A stretch of DNA of 25,000 nt from assembly GCA_019918135.1 (NCBI GenBank), contig WBZZ01000480.1:1-25000 (forward strand), written 5' to 3'. Source of the DNA: Paulinella micropora. Its lineage: Eukaryota; Cercozoa; Imbricatea; Euglyphida; Paulinellidae. The position numbers were made by a program, and so were the translations under genes. Below are positions 1-8,599 of the stretch, one piece after another. How positions within the stretch are numbered: position 1 is the first letter of the stretch; each line of letters opens with the position of its first letter. The notes beneath the pieces are model-generated. The model ran no database searches and had not been told where the DNA came from. It saw nothing but the letters and a program-made list of their open reading frames with translations.

Positions 1-2388
1 AATGAGGTGAAGCAGGAGGAGAAGAAGGAGGAGTTGAAAAACTTAGAGACAAGACTCCAAAATTTGGAACGTAAAGTTCTTGTTCTCGGAGCCAATATAC
101 ACAGGCCCGATGCTCTGTGTTATACGGAACTTTATTGTGAAACATTGAAGACAATATTAAAAATTGGTAATGATACGATGGCGAATATTAATATTGTCGG
201 CCGGAAGTTTTTAAATCGATACCGGGACTTGGTGGACGGAAATATGAAAAAGTCAACGAGCACTCTCAAAGGAGTGAGCAGCCGGACGGATATCACGGGC
301 ATCATCACACTGACCTTTAAATTGAAATCCGCACGAGTATACCGTATGGACCTCTATGTCGTCCCCGGTTACCACGGGTCAATATTACTATCGTATGACC
401 AATTGGCTACGATGGGGGCTGTGATTGATTGCGCCGCACGGCGAGTGATATATGGAGTAAAAAGAGGAGAAGAGAACGATATTGATCCCTTCAACGCTAC
501 TGACTCTTATGAGGCTTATGAGCTGAGTCTAGCGACGGATCACAAAAAGATAACCATCGCACATGAGGCACTTGAGGTGTACGTTCACCCCCCTGTCGTA
601 AGACCGGATGAACTGTCCTGGACCGACAATTGGGAATCCCAAGTGTGCACTGTCACAGTTCCGACATGCCCTTGGGAGAAAAAGTCTATTGATGACTTAA
701 TCGAGAAGCGAAAGGAGGAGATTATATGTGTCGCACAAAGAAGCCCGTCGTTGGCGAGATTCGCGGAAGGAGTAGGAACAGATGTCCATATTACTAACGG
801 ATACTGTTTCCATGCGAAAGTAGGAGAAGAAAAAAGGGAGGCGTTTGTACCAAGGAGAACGGGGCGAATCCCGGATACTCCACCAGAAACTATTAAAAGT
901 TTTATTACTGATTTCTGGGGTGACGAGCCTACGTGGCCGCGTTCACTAACTGAAGTGAAGAAATGCTTACGGACTTTATTTGAAAATAATAAGCCGTATA
1001 CTATTATCCTGCCATATAATGAGAAGGCGATATGGGCGCAGGAAATAAGGGACCGGCTTATTGATCATCCTATACCGGTACCCTCTCGCAAGCAACAGCT
1101 AGTGGTGGCTTGTCGTATGGGAACTCGTGAGCAGAGCAGTGCATACAAGCGGAAGCTCAGAGACCTCGACAAGTTGAAATTGATACCGCAAGCATTCACA
1201 TGCTTTAATGGTTTTTACACCCGTAAAGCTCCTTTGCAATACGCGAGACTCATTGACATGCTGGTGGAGCTCGGTAAAGATGATGAGCCGGACACGGTCA
1301 CGTATGAAAAGACGGGCCTAGATGATGTCTCGGAAGAGGACTTAGGCTTCGAGGAGGACAGAGAACCCCTCAAGCAACATAAGAAGATGTCTGATGAAGA
1401 TTTTCAAGAGGCGGCGCGGAACATATTGGAAGAAGGAGTAGACACGGAGAAGGAGAAGGAGCTTTTAAAAGCCAAATTAGAGGCGAACAAGGAAATTTTT
1501 GACCCTCCACATGCAGGTGGTGTCAAGCCTGAAGATTTCACTGCGGTTATTTACAAAATACCGGGTGCGGAGCCGTCACCAGCACCACGAAGGGCGAATT
1601 TGAGTATACATGAGGCGAAGATAGCGGAGGAGCTAGCAAGACAGCTGCTCAATGAGGACTTTATTGAGAGATCAACATCTCCAATAGTCTCACAACCGAG
1701 AATAGTGCCGAAGCCAGGAGGAGAATGGCGCCTGACAGTTAACTATGCAAACTATGCGCGTGTTAACAAGATGCTGGAGGAGGAGAGAAATCCTCTCCCG
1801 ACATTAGAAGAAGGAAGAAGAGTACTGCGGAATGCAAAATTCTATTCGGTCATTGACCTTAAGAATGGCTTCTGGCAGATACCACTGGAGGAAAAGTCCA
1901 GATGGCTGACGGCGTTTGTGGTGGGTATGGAAATATACCAATGGAAAGTGCTTCCGATGGGCCTCAAGCAAGCCCCAGGACTTTTCCAGAAGGCGATGCA
2001 GAAGATGTTGAGCAGTCAGTACGATGATTTGTCTGACGGAGGCTTTATGAGAAGGCGGGGACAGAAGGCGGGAGAATATGCATTTTGCTATATCGATGAC
2101 ATTATCGTATACTCTAACACAATGGAGGAGCATATCGATCATTTGTCCGATATATTCAGGCGCATCGGAGCTTTTGGCCTGAAGTGCAATCTAAAGAAGT
2201 GTCAACTTGCCAAGACGAGTGTGACATACTTAGGGTACGAGATCTCCCATAATCGAGTCTCGATATCCAAAGAGAAGAGGGAGGAGATTATGAATCGACC
2301 GATACCGAAGAACGGCACTGAATTGCACTCATTCCTTGCGATGGCGCAATACTATAGCCAGTTTATACCCGGGTGCAACACGGGCTAA
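1..2388 (+). CDS. pol: gypsy Pol: protease-like region and reverse transcriptase
   Basis: The frame is open from the first base, so the protein begins upstream of the window. Around residues 55-160 (counted from the GTG at 7) there is a retropepsin-like stretch: GNDTMAN sits where the DTG/DSG active site is expected, with M in place of G, and a later ILLSYDQLATMGAVID resembles the conserved C-terminal part of the fold. The reverse transcriptase occupies roughly residues 530-785, with VIDLKNGFWQIP carrying the first catalytic Asp (about residue 617), YIDD at 695-698, and LGYEIS after it. It polymerises cDNA from element RNA in the virus-like particle. The frame ends at a TAA just after QFIPG, where the next frame takes over, so the stop is caused by a frameshift. 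Reverse transcriptase is certain; the protease call is moderate. Confidence 0.9.
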   Translation, partial: NEVKQEEKKEELKNLETRLQNLERKVLVLGANIHRPDALCYTELYCETLKTILKIGNDTMANINIVGRKFLNRYRDLVDGNMKKSTSTLKGVSSRTDITGIITLTFKLKSARVYRMDLYVVPGYHGSILLSYDQLATMGAVIDCAARRVIYGVKRGEENDIDPFNATDSYEAYELSLATDHKKITIAHEALEVYVHPPVVRPDELSWTDNWESQVCTVTVPTCPWEKKSIDDLIEKRKEEIICVAQRSPSLARFAEGVGTDVHITNGYCFHAKVGEEKREAFVPRRTGRIPDTPPETIKSFITDFWGDEPTWPRSLTEVKKCLRTLFENNKPYTIILPYNEKAIWAQEIRDRLIDHPIPVPSRKQQLVVACRMGTREQSSAYKRKLRDLDKLKLIPQAFTCFNGFYTRKAPLQYARLIDMLVELGKDDEPDTVTYEKTGLDDVSEEDLGFEEDREPLKQHKKMSDEDFQEAARNILEEGVDTEKEKELLKAKLEANKEIFDPPHAGGVKPEDFTAVIYKIPGAEPSPAPRRANLSIHEAKIAEELARQLLNEDFIERSTSPIVSQPRIVPKPGGEWRLTVNYANYARVNKMLEEERNPLPTLEEGRRVLRNAKFYSVIDLKNGFWQIPLEEKSRWLTAFVVGMEIYQWKVLPMGLKQAPGLFQKAMQKMLSSQYDDLSDGGFMRRRGQKAGEYAFCYIDDIIVYSNTMEEHIDHLSDIFRRIGAFGLKCNLKKCQLAKTSVTYLGYEISHNRVSISKEKREEIMNRPIPKNGTELHSFLAMAQYYSQFIPGCNTG

Positions 2389-3301
2389 GTTGGAGAAAAT
2401 GATAGATTTTGGAGACTTTGAGAAGTGGGACGAAGAGGCTTTGCAAGCGTTTCATGCGCTCAAAGATCTTATTTACAAAGACCCGAAAGACGGAGGACTG
2501 GTGTTAACGATGCCCGACTTTACGAAACAATTCGTAGTCGATACAGACGCATCTAAGTTTGCGATTGGGGCTGTATTACAACAAGAGGATGAGGAGAAGA
2601 AATTACGCCCAATCATGTTTATTAGTAGGAAGTTGTGTGCGGCGGAGAGAAACTATTGCACAAGGCAAAGAGAGGCGTTGGCGGTAGTATGGGCCCTCAA
2701 GAGGCTCAGAGAGTATTTGTGGGGAGGACCTCAATTTACTGTCAGAACTGATCACCATAACCTGTTATGGTTGATGAATCATGAACAGACGGGACGGCTG
2801 GCGCGGTGGCAAGCGTTCTTGTCTTGTTTCGATTTTACAATGGTCCATCTACCGGGGAAGCGAAATGTGGTCGCTGATATCCTCTCTAGGCTAGAGTTTA
2901 ACTCAGAAGTATCGGCGTTGGTGTCCACGGTGGAGATGGAAGACTTGTCCACTGACAAGGTGTATGAGGTCAGCCACATTGAGGCGATGGAGATGGCGAG
3001 TGGAGTCCGATATGACCGCACAGGTCTACGGTACAGTCCACAAGGCCCGGATCACGGGATATGTTGTGAGCTACATACCCAGGAGGACGCTGAGTGGTCC
3101 TATGAGGTATATGAGAATGCGAAGGCGAACATAAGAGAGGAAGAGGAGACGCAGGAAGTTTATGCGGAGCCTCCTCAAGAGCGGAGAAGTGACCTAGACG
3201 ATGACCCGGAAAGAATCGGGGTACGGCTTAGAAGATGGTACTATCCATATAGCCTCACCTACCGCATGGAGGCAACAACAGGCTCAAGATCCGGAGTTTA
3301 A
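2336..3301 (+). CDS. pol: gypsy Pol: RNase H and linker (frameshifted continuation)
   Basis: This frame continues the reverse transcriptase connection domain from about 2375. FVVDTDASKFAIGAVLQQ holds the first RNase H Asp, REALAVVWALKRLREYL the Glu, TVRTDHHNLLWL the second Asp, and VVADILSRL the last Asp, the usual set for gypsy RNase H, which degrades the RNA strand of the hybrid. The following 110 residues are an acidic, low-similarity linker toward integrase. The first residues listed for this frame overlap the previous one out of frame and are not meaningful. The frame is lost again near 3220. Confidence 0.9.
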   Translation: MRWRNTIASLYPGATRAKLEKMIDFGDFEKWDEEALQAFHALKDLIYKDPKDGGLVLTMPDFTKQFVVDTDASKFAIGAVLQQEDEEKKLRPIMFISRKLCAAERNYCTRQREALAVVWALKRLREYLWGGPQFTVRTDHHNLLWLMNHEQTGRLARWQAFLSCFDFTMVHLPGKRNVVADILSRLEFNSEVSALVSTVEMEDLSTDKVYEVSHIEAMEMASGVRYDRTGLRYSPQGPDHGICCELHTQEDAEWSYEVYENAKANIREEEETQEVYAEPPQERRSDLDDDPERIGVRLRRWYYPYSLTYRMEATTGSRSGV

Positions 3302-3836
3302 AGAACTGACACAGTTATATCAGAACCCGGATGAGCTAAAGATGACGAAGGCGATCAAAGATCAGATGAAGGAGATGGGATGGAGAGATGGTCTTTTGTG
3401 GTATAAGGGCCTCCATGGTCGATATGCGTCACAGCCGGACAAATGGACCCTTTGGGTACCGGAGAGTCTGAGACGATTTATATTTGTCGCAGCCCACAAT
3501 TGCCCACTTTTGGCGCATCCGGGTCGACAACGAACTCACATGTTCGTAGCGAGGCGATTCTGGTGGAAGAAGATGAAGGAGGAGATAGATCAGGCGGTGG
3601 ATGCATGCATCCCGTGCAAGATAATCAAAACACCACTGAAGGCAAATTTCGGCCTGATTGGCGAATTTCCTCTTCATGCGGGGATGTTTGAGTTTATACA
3701 CATTGATCATGTGGGACCTTTCCCAGAATCGAAGGATGGTTACAAATACCTCCTCACTGCTATTGACAGAGCCACCAACTATGTGTGGATCATCCCTGTC
3801 AAGACGTTACTGGCAAGACGACGGCCGAGGCGCTGA
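3201..3836 (+). CDS. pol: gypsy integrase, N-terminal part (zinc finger and start of core)
   Basis: The meaningful part starts at about 3225. AAHNCPLLAHPG followed by DACIPCK gives the H-x6-H...C-x2-C zinc-binding motif of the integrase N-terminal domain. FEFIHIDHVGPFPESKDG then carries the first catalytic Asp of the DDE core. Integrase joins the cDNA to host chromosomal DNA. The frame fails near 3800, in the middle of the catalytic domain, and the second Asp and Glu lie in the next frame, so this copy cannot make a functional enzyme without frame correction. Confidence 0.88.
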   Translation: MTRKESGYGLEDGTIHIASPTAWRQQQAQDPEFKELTQLYQNPDELKMTKAIKDQMKEMGWRDGLLWYKGLHGRYASQPDKWTLWVPESLRRFIFVAAHNCPLLAHPGRQRTHMFVARRFWWKKMKEEIDQAVDACIPCKIIKTPLKANFGLIGEFPLHAGMFEFIHIDHVGPFPESKDGYKYLLTAIDRATNYVWIIPVKTLLARRRPRR

Positions 3837-4945
3837 TCGATAGGATCATCTCACAGATCGGAGTACCAAGAAAGATATGTTCTGATCGAGGCTCGGACTT
3901 TAATAACGAGGTCATCGACAAACTATCTAAATTTTACGGGATGAAATGGCAATATGTTACTGCCTATAACCCGCGAGCAAATGGGAAAATCGAGCGGGTA
4001 CACAGACCCCTCAAAGCCTCGCTAAAGATGTATTGCACGAAGAAGGAGAATCAAAGAGCATGGGTCGAGGCAGCACCATCATTTGCGTTTGCAATGAACT
4101 GTCTACCCTCTACGGCATTAGGAGGCTCGAAGAGCTCAATCTCGCCATATCAGTTAGCATATGTGCGTGAGCCTGATATCCCGACTTCGCTCCTTCACCC
4201 AAAAGACACTTGGGCGGATGCGGATGAGTTGTTTGGGATGAGACTTAGAGTGAAGATGGAGGCGGAACAAATAGTCAGGGCGCATAGAGAGGCGGAGCGC
4301 CGAAACACTGATGCTGAAGGGGTGCGACAAGCGCACTTGGATCAGATTAAGTCCCAGGTCGGGGATATTGTACTATTGTACCATCCTCAAGTCCCGAAGG
4401 GAGTCAGCTCTAAGCTGTTCACTCACTGGAAAGGACCTTATCAGATTATGGAACAGACGGGACCTCTGAATTATAAGATCAGGGGTAGAGGGAAGGTGCA
4501 AATTGTGAATGTAAGAAGGCTGATTAAGTATGATCCCTTCTTACTGGAAGATGAATCCGTTGAGGAGGCGTTAAAACGGATGAAGGATTATTTCAAAGAG
4601 GTGCCGCCCGTCCACAAGGAGGCTGGCATAGACCAAGACGATGCTTATCGGGCACCGATAGCTGAGAAGGAGGAGAGTGAGGTGGACAGTAAGGAGAAGA
4701 CTGACCGCATAAGCGCGGTGGGGACTCAGTCTAAGTCTCCGCGAGAGCATAGCGGAAAGAAGGAGAAGATCACAGAGGCGCAGCTAAGGAGAGCGCGGAA
4801 TGATCTTATTAACGACCAACCGAGGAAGGCGATGAGGTCGATGAGATCAAAGGACGTCCACCAGGAGGAGGAGGGGACGGACACTGACCCAAACGCGGGC
4901 AACGTTGAGATTGTCCATGAGCGATGGAGGAAGGCGATGCGATAG
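3785..4945 (+). CDS. pol: gypsy integrase, C-terminal part (DDE core end and GPY/F-like module)
   Basis: From about 3800 the integrase core continues: KICSDRGSDFNNEVID holds the second catalytic Asp, and AYNPRANGKIERVHR the Glu. GPYQIMEQTGPLNYKIRG with VNVRRLIKYDPF resembles the GPY/F module found at the C-terminus of many gypsy integrases. The last 110 residues are strongly charged (Lys/Glu/Arg-rich) with no recognisable domain, and could be a tail for chromatin targeting or simply an acidic/basic linker. The TAG at 4943-4945 overlaps the next frame by 22 bases. Confidence 0.88.
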   Translation: MDHPCQDVTGKTTAEALIDRIISQIGVPRKICSDRGSDFNNEVIDKLSKFYGMKWQYVTAYNPRANGKIERVHRPLKASLKMYCTKKENQRAWVEAAPSFAFAMNCLPSTALGGSKSSISPYQLAYVREPDIPTSLLHPKDTWADADELFGMRLRVKMEAEQIVRAHREAERRNTDAEGVRQAHLDQIKSQVGDIVLLYHPQVPKGVSSKLFTHWKGPYQIMEQTGPLNYKIRGRGKVQIVNVRRLIKYDPFLLEDESVEEALKRMKDYFKEVPPVHKEAGIDQDDAYRAPIAEKEESEVDSKEKTDRISAVGTQSKSPREHSGKKEKITEAQLRRARNDLINDQPRKAMRSMRSKDVHQEEEGTDTDPNAGNVEIVHERWRKAMR

Positions 4946-5421
4946 CAACCATCGCATGGGTGAAAAATGCTTTCTATCTGATGAGACCAGCGGAACAACA
5001 TGTCGCTGATGACACTCTCTCAGACTTATACTTGATGCGGGTCGTGGCGGTCCCACGACAGATGCGTGTCACACGGACACTAAAAATATCATCAGCCGCA
5101 AAGATAGTACAACCGATACTCCAGTTCTGGAGAAGTATGGACCCAGTTGAGGATCCAAAGGCAAGACATTATCTGCCAGTGTATAAAGACGCAAAAAGTC
5201 TCGATACATGGGATGATACAATTACTCCCAGAGACAAGGATTACACTGCGTGGACCATTCAGACACTGCCAAGAGGAGTGCTTGATGTCCCTTTTGAATT
5301 ACCGTTGGGCGGAATCCCTAATAAGATCTGGGACATTCTCGAACAGTCAAAGTTCGATCTGACTTTTGTTGGTGGTCCTCCACCAGGCAAAGAAATCCGC
5401 GCCAGACGACGAAGGCAGTGA
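4924..5421 (+). CDS. Unrecognised ORF at the 3' end of the gypsy element
   Basis: The ATG overlaps the end of the integrase frame by 22 bases and the predicted protein has 165 residues. I do not recognise it. It has no transmembrane segment or zinc finger, ends in a very basic tail (RARRRRQ), and contains a Pro/Gly patch near GGPPPGKEI. It may be an extra 3' ORF of this family, or integrase tail thrown out of frame, since the upstream part of the element already has three frameshifts. Its length without stops and its steady composition favour real coding sequence. Confidence 0.5.
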   Translation: MEEGDAIATIAWVKNAFYLMRPAEQHVADDTLSDLYLMRVVAVPRQMRVTRTLKISSAAKIVQPILQFWRSMDPVEDPKARHYLPVYKDAKSLDTWDDTITPRDKDYTAWTIQTLPRGVLDVPFELPLGGIPNKIWDILEQSKFDLTFVGGPPPGKEIRARRRRQ

Positions 5422-5888
5422 CAAAGAAACTATTTTTCTTTATGCGTCTCAAATAAACTGATTGATTGCCCACGACGTATCATGATTTGATCATGCATCA
5501 TCAGTTATCAATATGAATATTAAAAAGACTCAGTGATATAACTTGGCATTCGATCGCAACATACGAGTGCGAAAGGTCGATCGACGATGATACTACGCCG
5601 TATACGGGGATCGCTAGTGTATTGAGCGATGGTGCTCCCGGGTATGACCCTTTCCAAGTCCTGGGATGATGTTCTCGAAAACGAAATGTTCTCTGAAACT
5701 TTCATTAAATTATTTTTTTACGATAGATTATATACTGTCGTACCTGAGCACGGTCAATCTCTACTTGTGTCGGTATATCGCAGGGGGGTACATACACCTC
5801 GACTTCGGATATAGCTATTAGGACTGGCCCCCTAATACTATATCATAGGATATCCGCCTTATACAAGGGTATGTCATAAAAAAGACAA
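5422..5888. other. Non-coding 3' flank of the gypsy element; possible truncated LTR
   Basis: No gene is visible. A G-rich tract (GCAGGGGGG, about 5782-5790) followed by TACATACACC has the look of a polypurine tract at the edge of a 3' LTR. If so, only about 100 bp of that LTR is left before the repeat block at 5889. No matching 5' LTR is in the window to prove it. Small open frames here look like chance. Confidence 0.35.
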
Positions 5889-5940
5889 TGTACTTACGAT
5901 CTCACTGTGAAAAATAATAATAATAATAATAATAATAATA

Positions 5941-6212
5941 TTGCTGTTGACATTCAAGACAACAAAAAAAATTGATTTTTCTGTTTTGGTTGGAATTTCA
6001 GTTTTGGTTGGAATTTTGATTTTGGGTGAAAATTTGAATTTTTCAAATTAACGGCTATATTCGTCCGCAAAATATCGTAAATTTTCGCGAAATGTTACCG
6101 TTAAATTTGAAAATTTGAATTTTTGTCACAAAAATGAAAAACTGTCACAAAAATGAAAATCTGACACAAAAATGAAAAACTAATTTTTGTTGTTGTCTTG
6201 AATGTCAACAGC

Positions 6213-6214
<2 letters not shown>
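5941..6214. mobile_element. MITE-like inverted-repeat element, copy 1
   Basis: A 274-bp AT-rich element with terminal inverted repeats: TTGCTGTTGACATTCAAGAC at the left and its complement, ending in GTCAACAGCAA, at the right. TA lies on both sides, as expected for a TA target duplication. Inside there is a second inverted pair (TCAAATTAACGG against CCGTTAAATTTGA), so the strand could fold on itself. It has no coding capacity. A second copy of nearly the same length is at 14089-14361. TA duplication suggests mobilisation by a Tc1/mariner-like or other TA-specific transposase, which is not in this window. It sits inside the (AAT)n tail of a SINE. Confidence 0.85.
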
Positions 6215-6243
<29 letters not shown>

Positions 6244-6510
6244 GTGCTTCTCTGTCAATGGCTGATGCATTTCTGCACATGCGCCTCCATCGTCTCACCC
6301 GTGAGGGGAGTACGAAGAATTGACGATAAGCTCTAATGACACCCCCGCAAGGGCAGTTCCAACACTTCCAGACGGGCCGGTATGTTCAATGAAAATACTG
6401 GTCCAGAAATAGACAGTATGTTCAATGAAAATACTGGTGGCACCGACGGGAATCGAACTGGCGACAGGGCCCAGATGGTAGAACTTGACCACTGGGCTAT
6501 CACGGTGTCC

Positions 6511-6511
<1 letters not shown>
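6215..6511 (-). mobile_element. tRNA-derived SINE with (ATT)n tail, copy S1
   Basis: Read on the minus strand, the element starts near 6511 with a tRNA-like head: TAGCCCAGTGG matches the Pol III A box and AGTTCGATTCC the B box, about 40 nt apart, and the head ends in GGTGCCA. A body of about 200 bp follows and then an (ATT)n tail. The tail is interrupted by the inverted-repeat element and continues at 5911-5940. The T-arm stem pairs poorly, so this is a SINE promoter and not a working tRNA. The body holds a duplicated segment around GTATGTTCAATGAAAATACT. It would depend on a LINE for reverse transcription; none is in the window. Confidence 0.85.
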
Positions 6512-6583
<72 letters not shown>

Positions 6584-6604
6584 GAAGAAGAAGAAGAAGA
6601 AGGA
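6512..6604. repeat. (AAT)n then (AAG)n microsatellite
   Basis: Pure AAT repeats of about 70 bases pass into AAG repeats before GAGATCAAGG. The same transition is found at 9524-9607. Long single-residue open frames (poly-Ile, poly-Asn, poly-Tyr, poly-Leu) arise here on both strands and are artefacts of the repeat. Confidence 0.95.
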
Positions 6605-6903
6605 GATCAAGGGGGGAGTACAGCACCACGTTGCTTGTATTTTTTATTAATAGTACGTTCTTGACATACTGCCGAAAAAAAAAAAAAAAAAAAGAAATTG
6701 AGGGGAAGGAGTTCAAAATTTACAAGAAAGGCTAGAGAATCCGCTTTGACGTGCCGTATGAGGATATATTTATCGTCTTTTAGCGTCTATCCGTGGGTCG
6801 ATGCGCTGTGTGGCATGACTCCATAGCGCATACTATTTGCAGAAAGAAATCAGAAGGTGTATGACGAAAATGCTGTTTCCGTCATAAAATCGGGAGGGGG
6901 TAC

Positions 6904-7141
6904 TGTAGGCATCACCCCCCGGATAGCCGGTAAAAAGTACCTTTTCCTGGTGACAGGCGCACCAGCTTGTTTTTTAGTATTATTTGTCCGGATTGGACCT
7001 GATGCCATTTTATTCCTGGTCTGTTGCAGTTTTCCTTTTTTGGCTTCACTGAGCTAATACAACGAGACATCATTCTCATTCTTGAGGACTGTGTTTGGTT
7101 GTATTACCGACTTTTTACGAGCTATCGTTGGGGGCATTACA
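6904..7141 (+). repeat. LTR-like terminal segment, copy 1
   Basis: A 238-bp segment beginning TGTAGGCATCACC and ending GGGGGCATTACA. It is preceded by the purine tract GGGAGGGGG, the arrangement of a polypurine tract and 3' LTR. CTGGTG and CACCAG near 6946-6966 form a small hairpin. A second copy is at 9910-10147. A short region around AGTACCTTTTC resembles part of the copia LTR in this window, which hints at distant relation but may be chance. No 5' partner is present. Confidence 0.5.
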
Positions 7142-7525
7142 GACACTGCAGATGCTTTGAAGGAGAAGATTGAAGAAGAACAGGAAGAGAATACAAGAGA
7201 AGAGAAGAGGAGAGAAGAGAAGAGGAGAGAAGAGAAGAGGAGAGAAGAGGAGAGAAGAGAAGAGGAGAAGATATATTTAATATCAATCATGGAAAGAGGG
7301 GAAGAAGGGGGGGGGGGGGGGAAGGGAACGTGCACTCCGATGAAAATTTTACTGATGAATCGGTTTCCAAAGCGTTTTTCAGAGACCACATTATGAAGAG
7401 ATTCCCAGACGCTTCTTGACCCAAGCTTCCTGCCCACCTGCAACGTGTCTGCTCAAAAATGCTCAAGGTAACGCTTGACCGCTCACGACAAGCTCCTGCG
7501 CAACAGCGCTGACAGACATCTACAC
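7142..7525. repeat. Purine-rich minisatellite and poly-G tract
   Basis: Between about 7190 and 7268 an AGAGAAGAGG-type unit is repeated several times, giving an artefactual Glu/Arg/Lys-rich open frame. A run of about 16 G follows at 7306-7321. I see no gene here. Confidence 0.85.
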
Positions 7526-7529
7526 ATGC

Positions 7530-7575
<46 letters not shown>

Positions 7576-7577
7576 GC

Positions 7578-7609
<32 letters not shown>
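7526..7609. repeat. (CAA)n microsatellite
   Basis: About 28 units of CAA with one CAG interruption. On the minus strand it reads as poly-Val or poly-Leu and lies just beyond the last plausible exon of the homoaconitase-like gene, so it may be in that gene's 3' untranslated region. Confidence 0.95.
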
Positions 7610-7675
7610 ACATTTTAAACTTGCGAACGGAGTTTCCATTTTACCAAGGGGAAGTTCTGCGATTTCTTGTCTTTC

Positions 7676-8500
7676 CTACTGACAAATGAAAATGAAAAAG
7701 AGTGCATGACTGTGCAAGGCGAACCAAACGCACGAAATGGTGCCCGCTTCAAAATCCACGTCGATGCCCAGTCCATCTTCTTGGGATAAGATCACCGTCT
7801 ACAGCAAGTACTAATACGAAGACAGCAACCTCGTCTTCTCTTACCGACGATGCTTTACCGAAGTTTTCTTTCATAAAGGTTGCTAAACCTGGTGCCTACA
7901 ATGACTGGTTTAGCAGCGAGCATGGCCTGGCTCAGTGCTTACCTCCAGACATAATAAACCATTGTTGAGAGCATTTCTCTTGAAGGTTTCACTGAAGGAT
8001 CCTGCGCAAAATTAGTGACTTGAGGAACTGTGCAGACTGCAACAAAGACAAGTAGGAACGTCAGAGTAACATGACCAGCCAGAAGGAGCTTGACGCCGCG
8101 ATACTTCAAAGCCGTGGCAGCCTGCGAGACAAGGCACGCCGTGGCAAAGCATGAGTTTCAGCTAGATGCGCCACCTGTTCTCTAGAACTGCCCGTGCCGA
8201 AATTGAAACCAGCAACCAAAATGGACGAAGCAGGGATGCGCTTGGCGAAATCAGGATCGTAGTTCTCAATGACAACCTGTGCAACCACTTGATGTTACTA
8301 TTTCGACATGCAAATAGAAAACCAAAGCGACTACCTGTGCTTGTTGTGTCGGAGTAATAGCATCGTCATACGTGTACTTGCCAGGATAGATAGCTACATT
8401 TGAAATATCATTGGGAAAACCAGTGGGAGGCTTCTTACCATCAGTGTTGATATTGTCTTCACGACAGTAAACGAGCGACGTGTTTATTCTCTGTGGGAAC
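7676..8500 (-). CDS. Homoaconitase-like gene, 3' exons (5' part missing), seven exons with tiny introns
   Basis: Exons on the minus strand by my reading: 8500-8439, 8393-8335, 8276-8175, 8121-8076, 8001-7943, 7895-7845 and 7798 to about 7732 or 7676. All six introns (45, 58, 53, 74, 47 and 46 nt) are GT-AG, and the codon phases agree across every junction. The joined exons give the swivel domain of the aconitase superfamily: YCREDNINTD, IYPGKYTYDD, ENYDPDFAKR, GFNFGTGSSREQ, AATALKYRGVKLLLAG and FKRNALNNG. GSSRE supplies family active-site residues. The YPGKYTY block points to homoaconitase (Lys4/LysF type), which isomerises homocitrate to homoisocitrate in lysine synthesis, usually in mitochondria. 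The C-terminus is uncertain: either exon 7 runs to the TAG at 7676-7678, or a further intron (good acceptor TTTGTCAG near 7679) leads to another exon. The first three quarters of the protein are absent, because the repeat block at 8581 replaces the upstream sequence. Family is firm; homoaconitase against isopropylmalate isomerase is likely. Confidence 0.85.
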
Positions 8501-8599
8501 CTGCGTAGTCAGAGATCTATAATCAGTTTTGGCTGGGAATAATAATAATAATAATATCAGGTTTAGCTGGGAATATGGTATGTACTTACGATCTCCCTG

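Larger units (their letters stand above)
1..5888 (+). mobile_element. Ty3/gypsy LTR retrotransposon, 5'-truncated by window, degenerate
   Basis: The order protease-like region, reverse transcriptase, RNase H, HHCC zinc finger, DDE integrase and GPY/F-like tail is the pol order of the Ty3/gypsy class (copia elements carry integrase before reverse transcriptase). The 5' LTR and gag would lie before position 1. The pol frame changes near 2375, 3220, 3800 and possibly 4940, so no intact polyprotein remains. The 3' end is not certain: a G-rich tract at about 5784-5791 could be the polypurine tract of a 3' LTR that is cut by the repeat block starting at 5889. Classification is firm; the right boundary is a guess. 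Confidence 0.9.
5889..7141 (+). repeat. Composite repeat block, copy 1 (TGTA...TACA ends)
   Basis: Both ends match those of the block at 8581-10147: it opens with TGTACTTACGATCTC and closes with GGGGGCATTACA, and sequence similarity stops at those points. It contains an (AAT)n tract split by an inverted-repeat element, one SINE, another (AAT)n/(AAG)n tract, an A-run near 6675, and an LTR-like end. The flanks GACAA (5884-5888) and GACAC (7142-7146) differ at one base and could be a worn target duplication. Whether the block is a mobile unit or a segmental duplication is open. Confidence 0.75.

Noticed and set aside
2336..4945. Programmed frameshifting between the gypsy reading frames
   Set aside because: Four changes in one pol region, some inside catalytic domains, and no slippery heptamer that I could see; mutation is simpler.
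5629..5814. Small plus-strand frame after the gypsy element
   Set aside because: 61 residues with no motif, within probable LTR sequence.
6438..6511. A tRNA gene on the minus strand
   Set aside because: A and B boxes are good, but the T-arm and acceptor stems pair badly and the sequence is repeated as the head of a longer element, so it is a SINE promoter.
6333..6735. Open frames of poly-Ile, poly-Asn, poly-Tyr and poly-Leu on both strands, here and at 8459-9741
   Set aside because: They are translations of (AAT)n tracts and SINE bodies; the same frames recur in every copy.
7082..7396. A Glu/Arg-rich protein
   Set aside because: Produced by the purine minisatellite; the part before it is the end of the LTR-like repeat.
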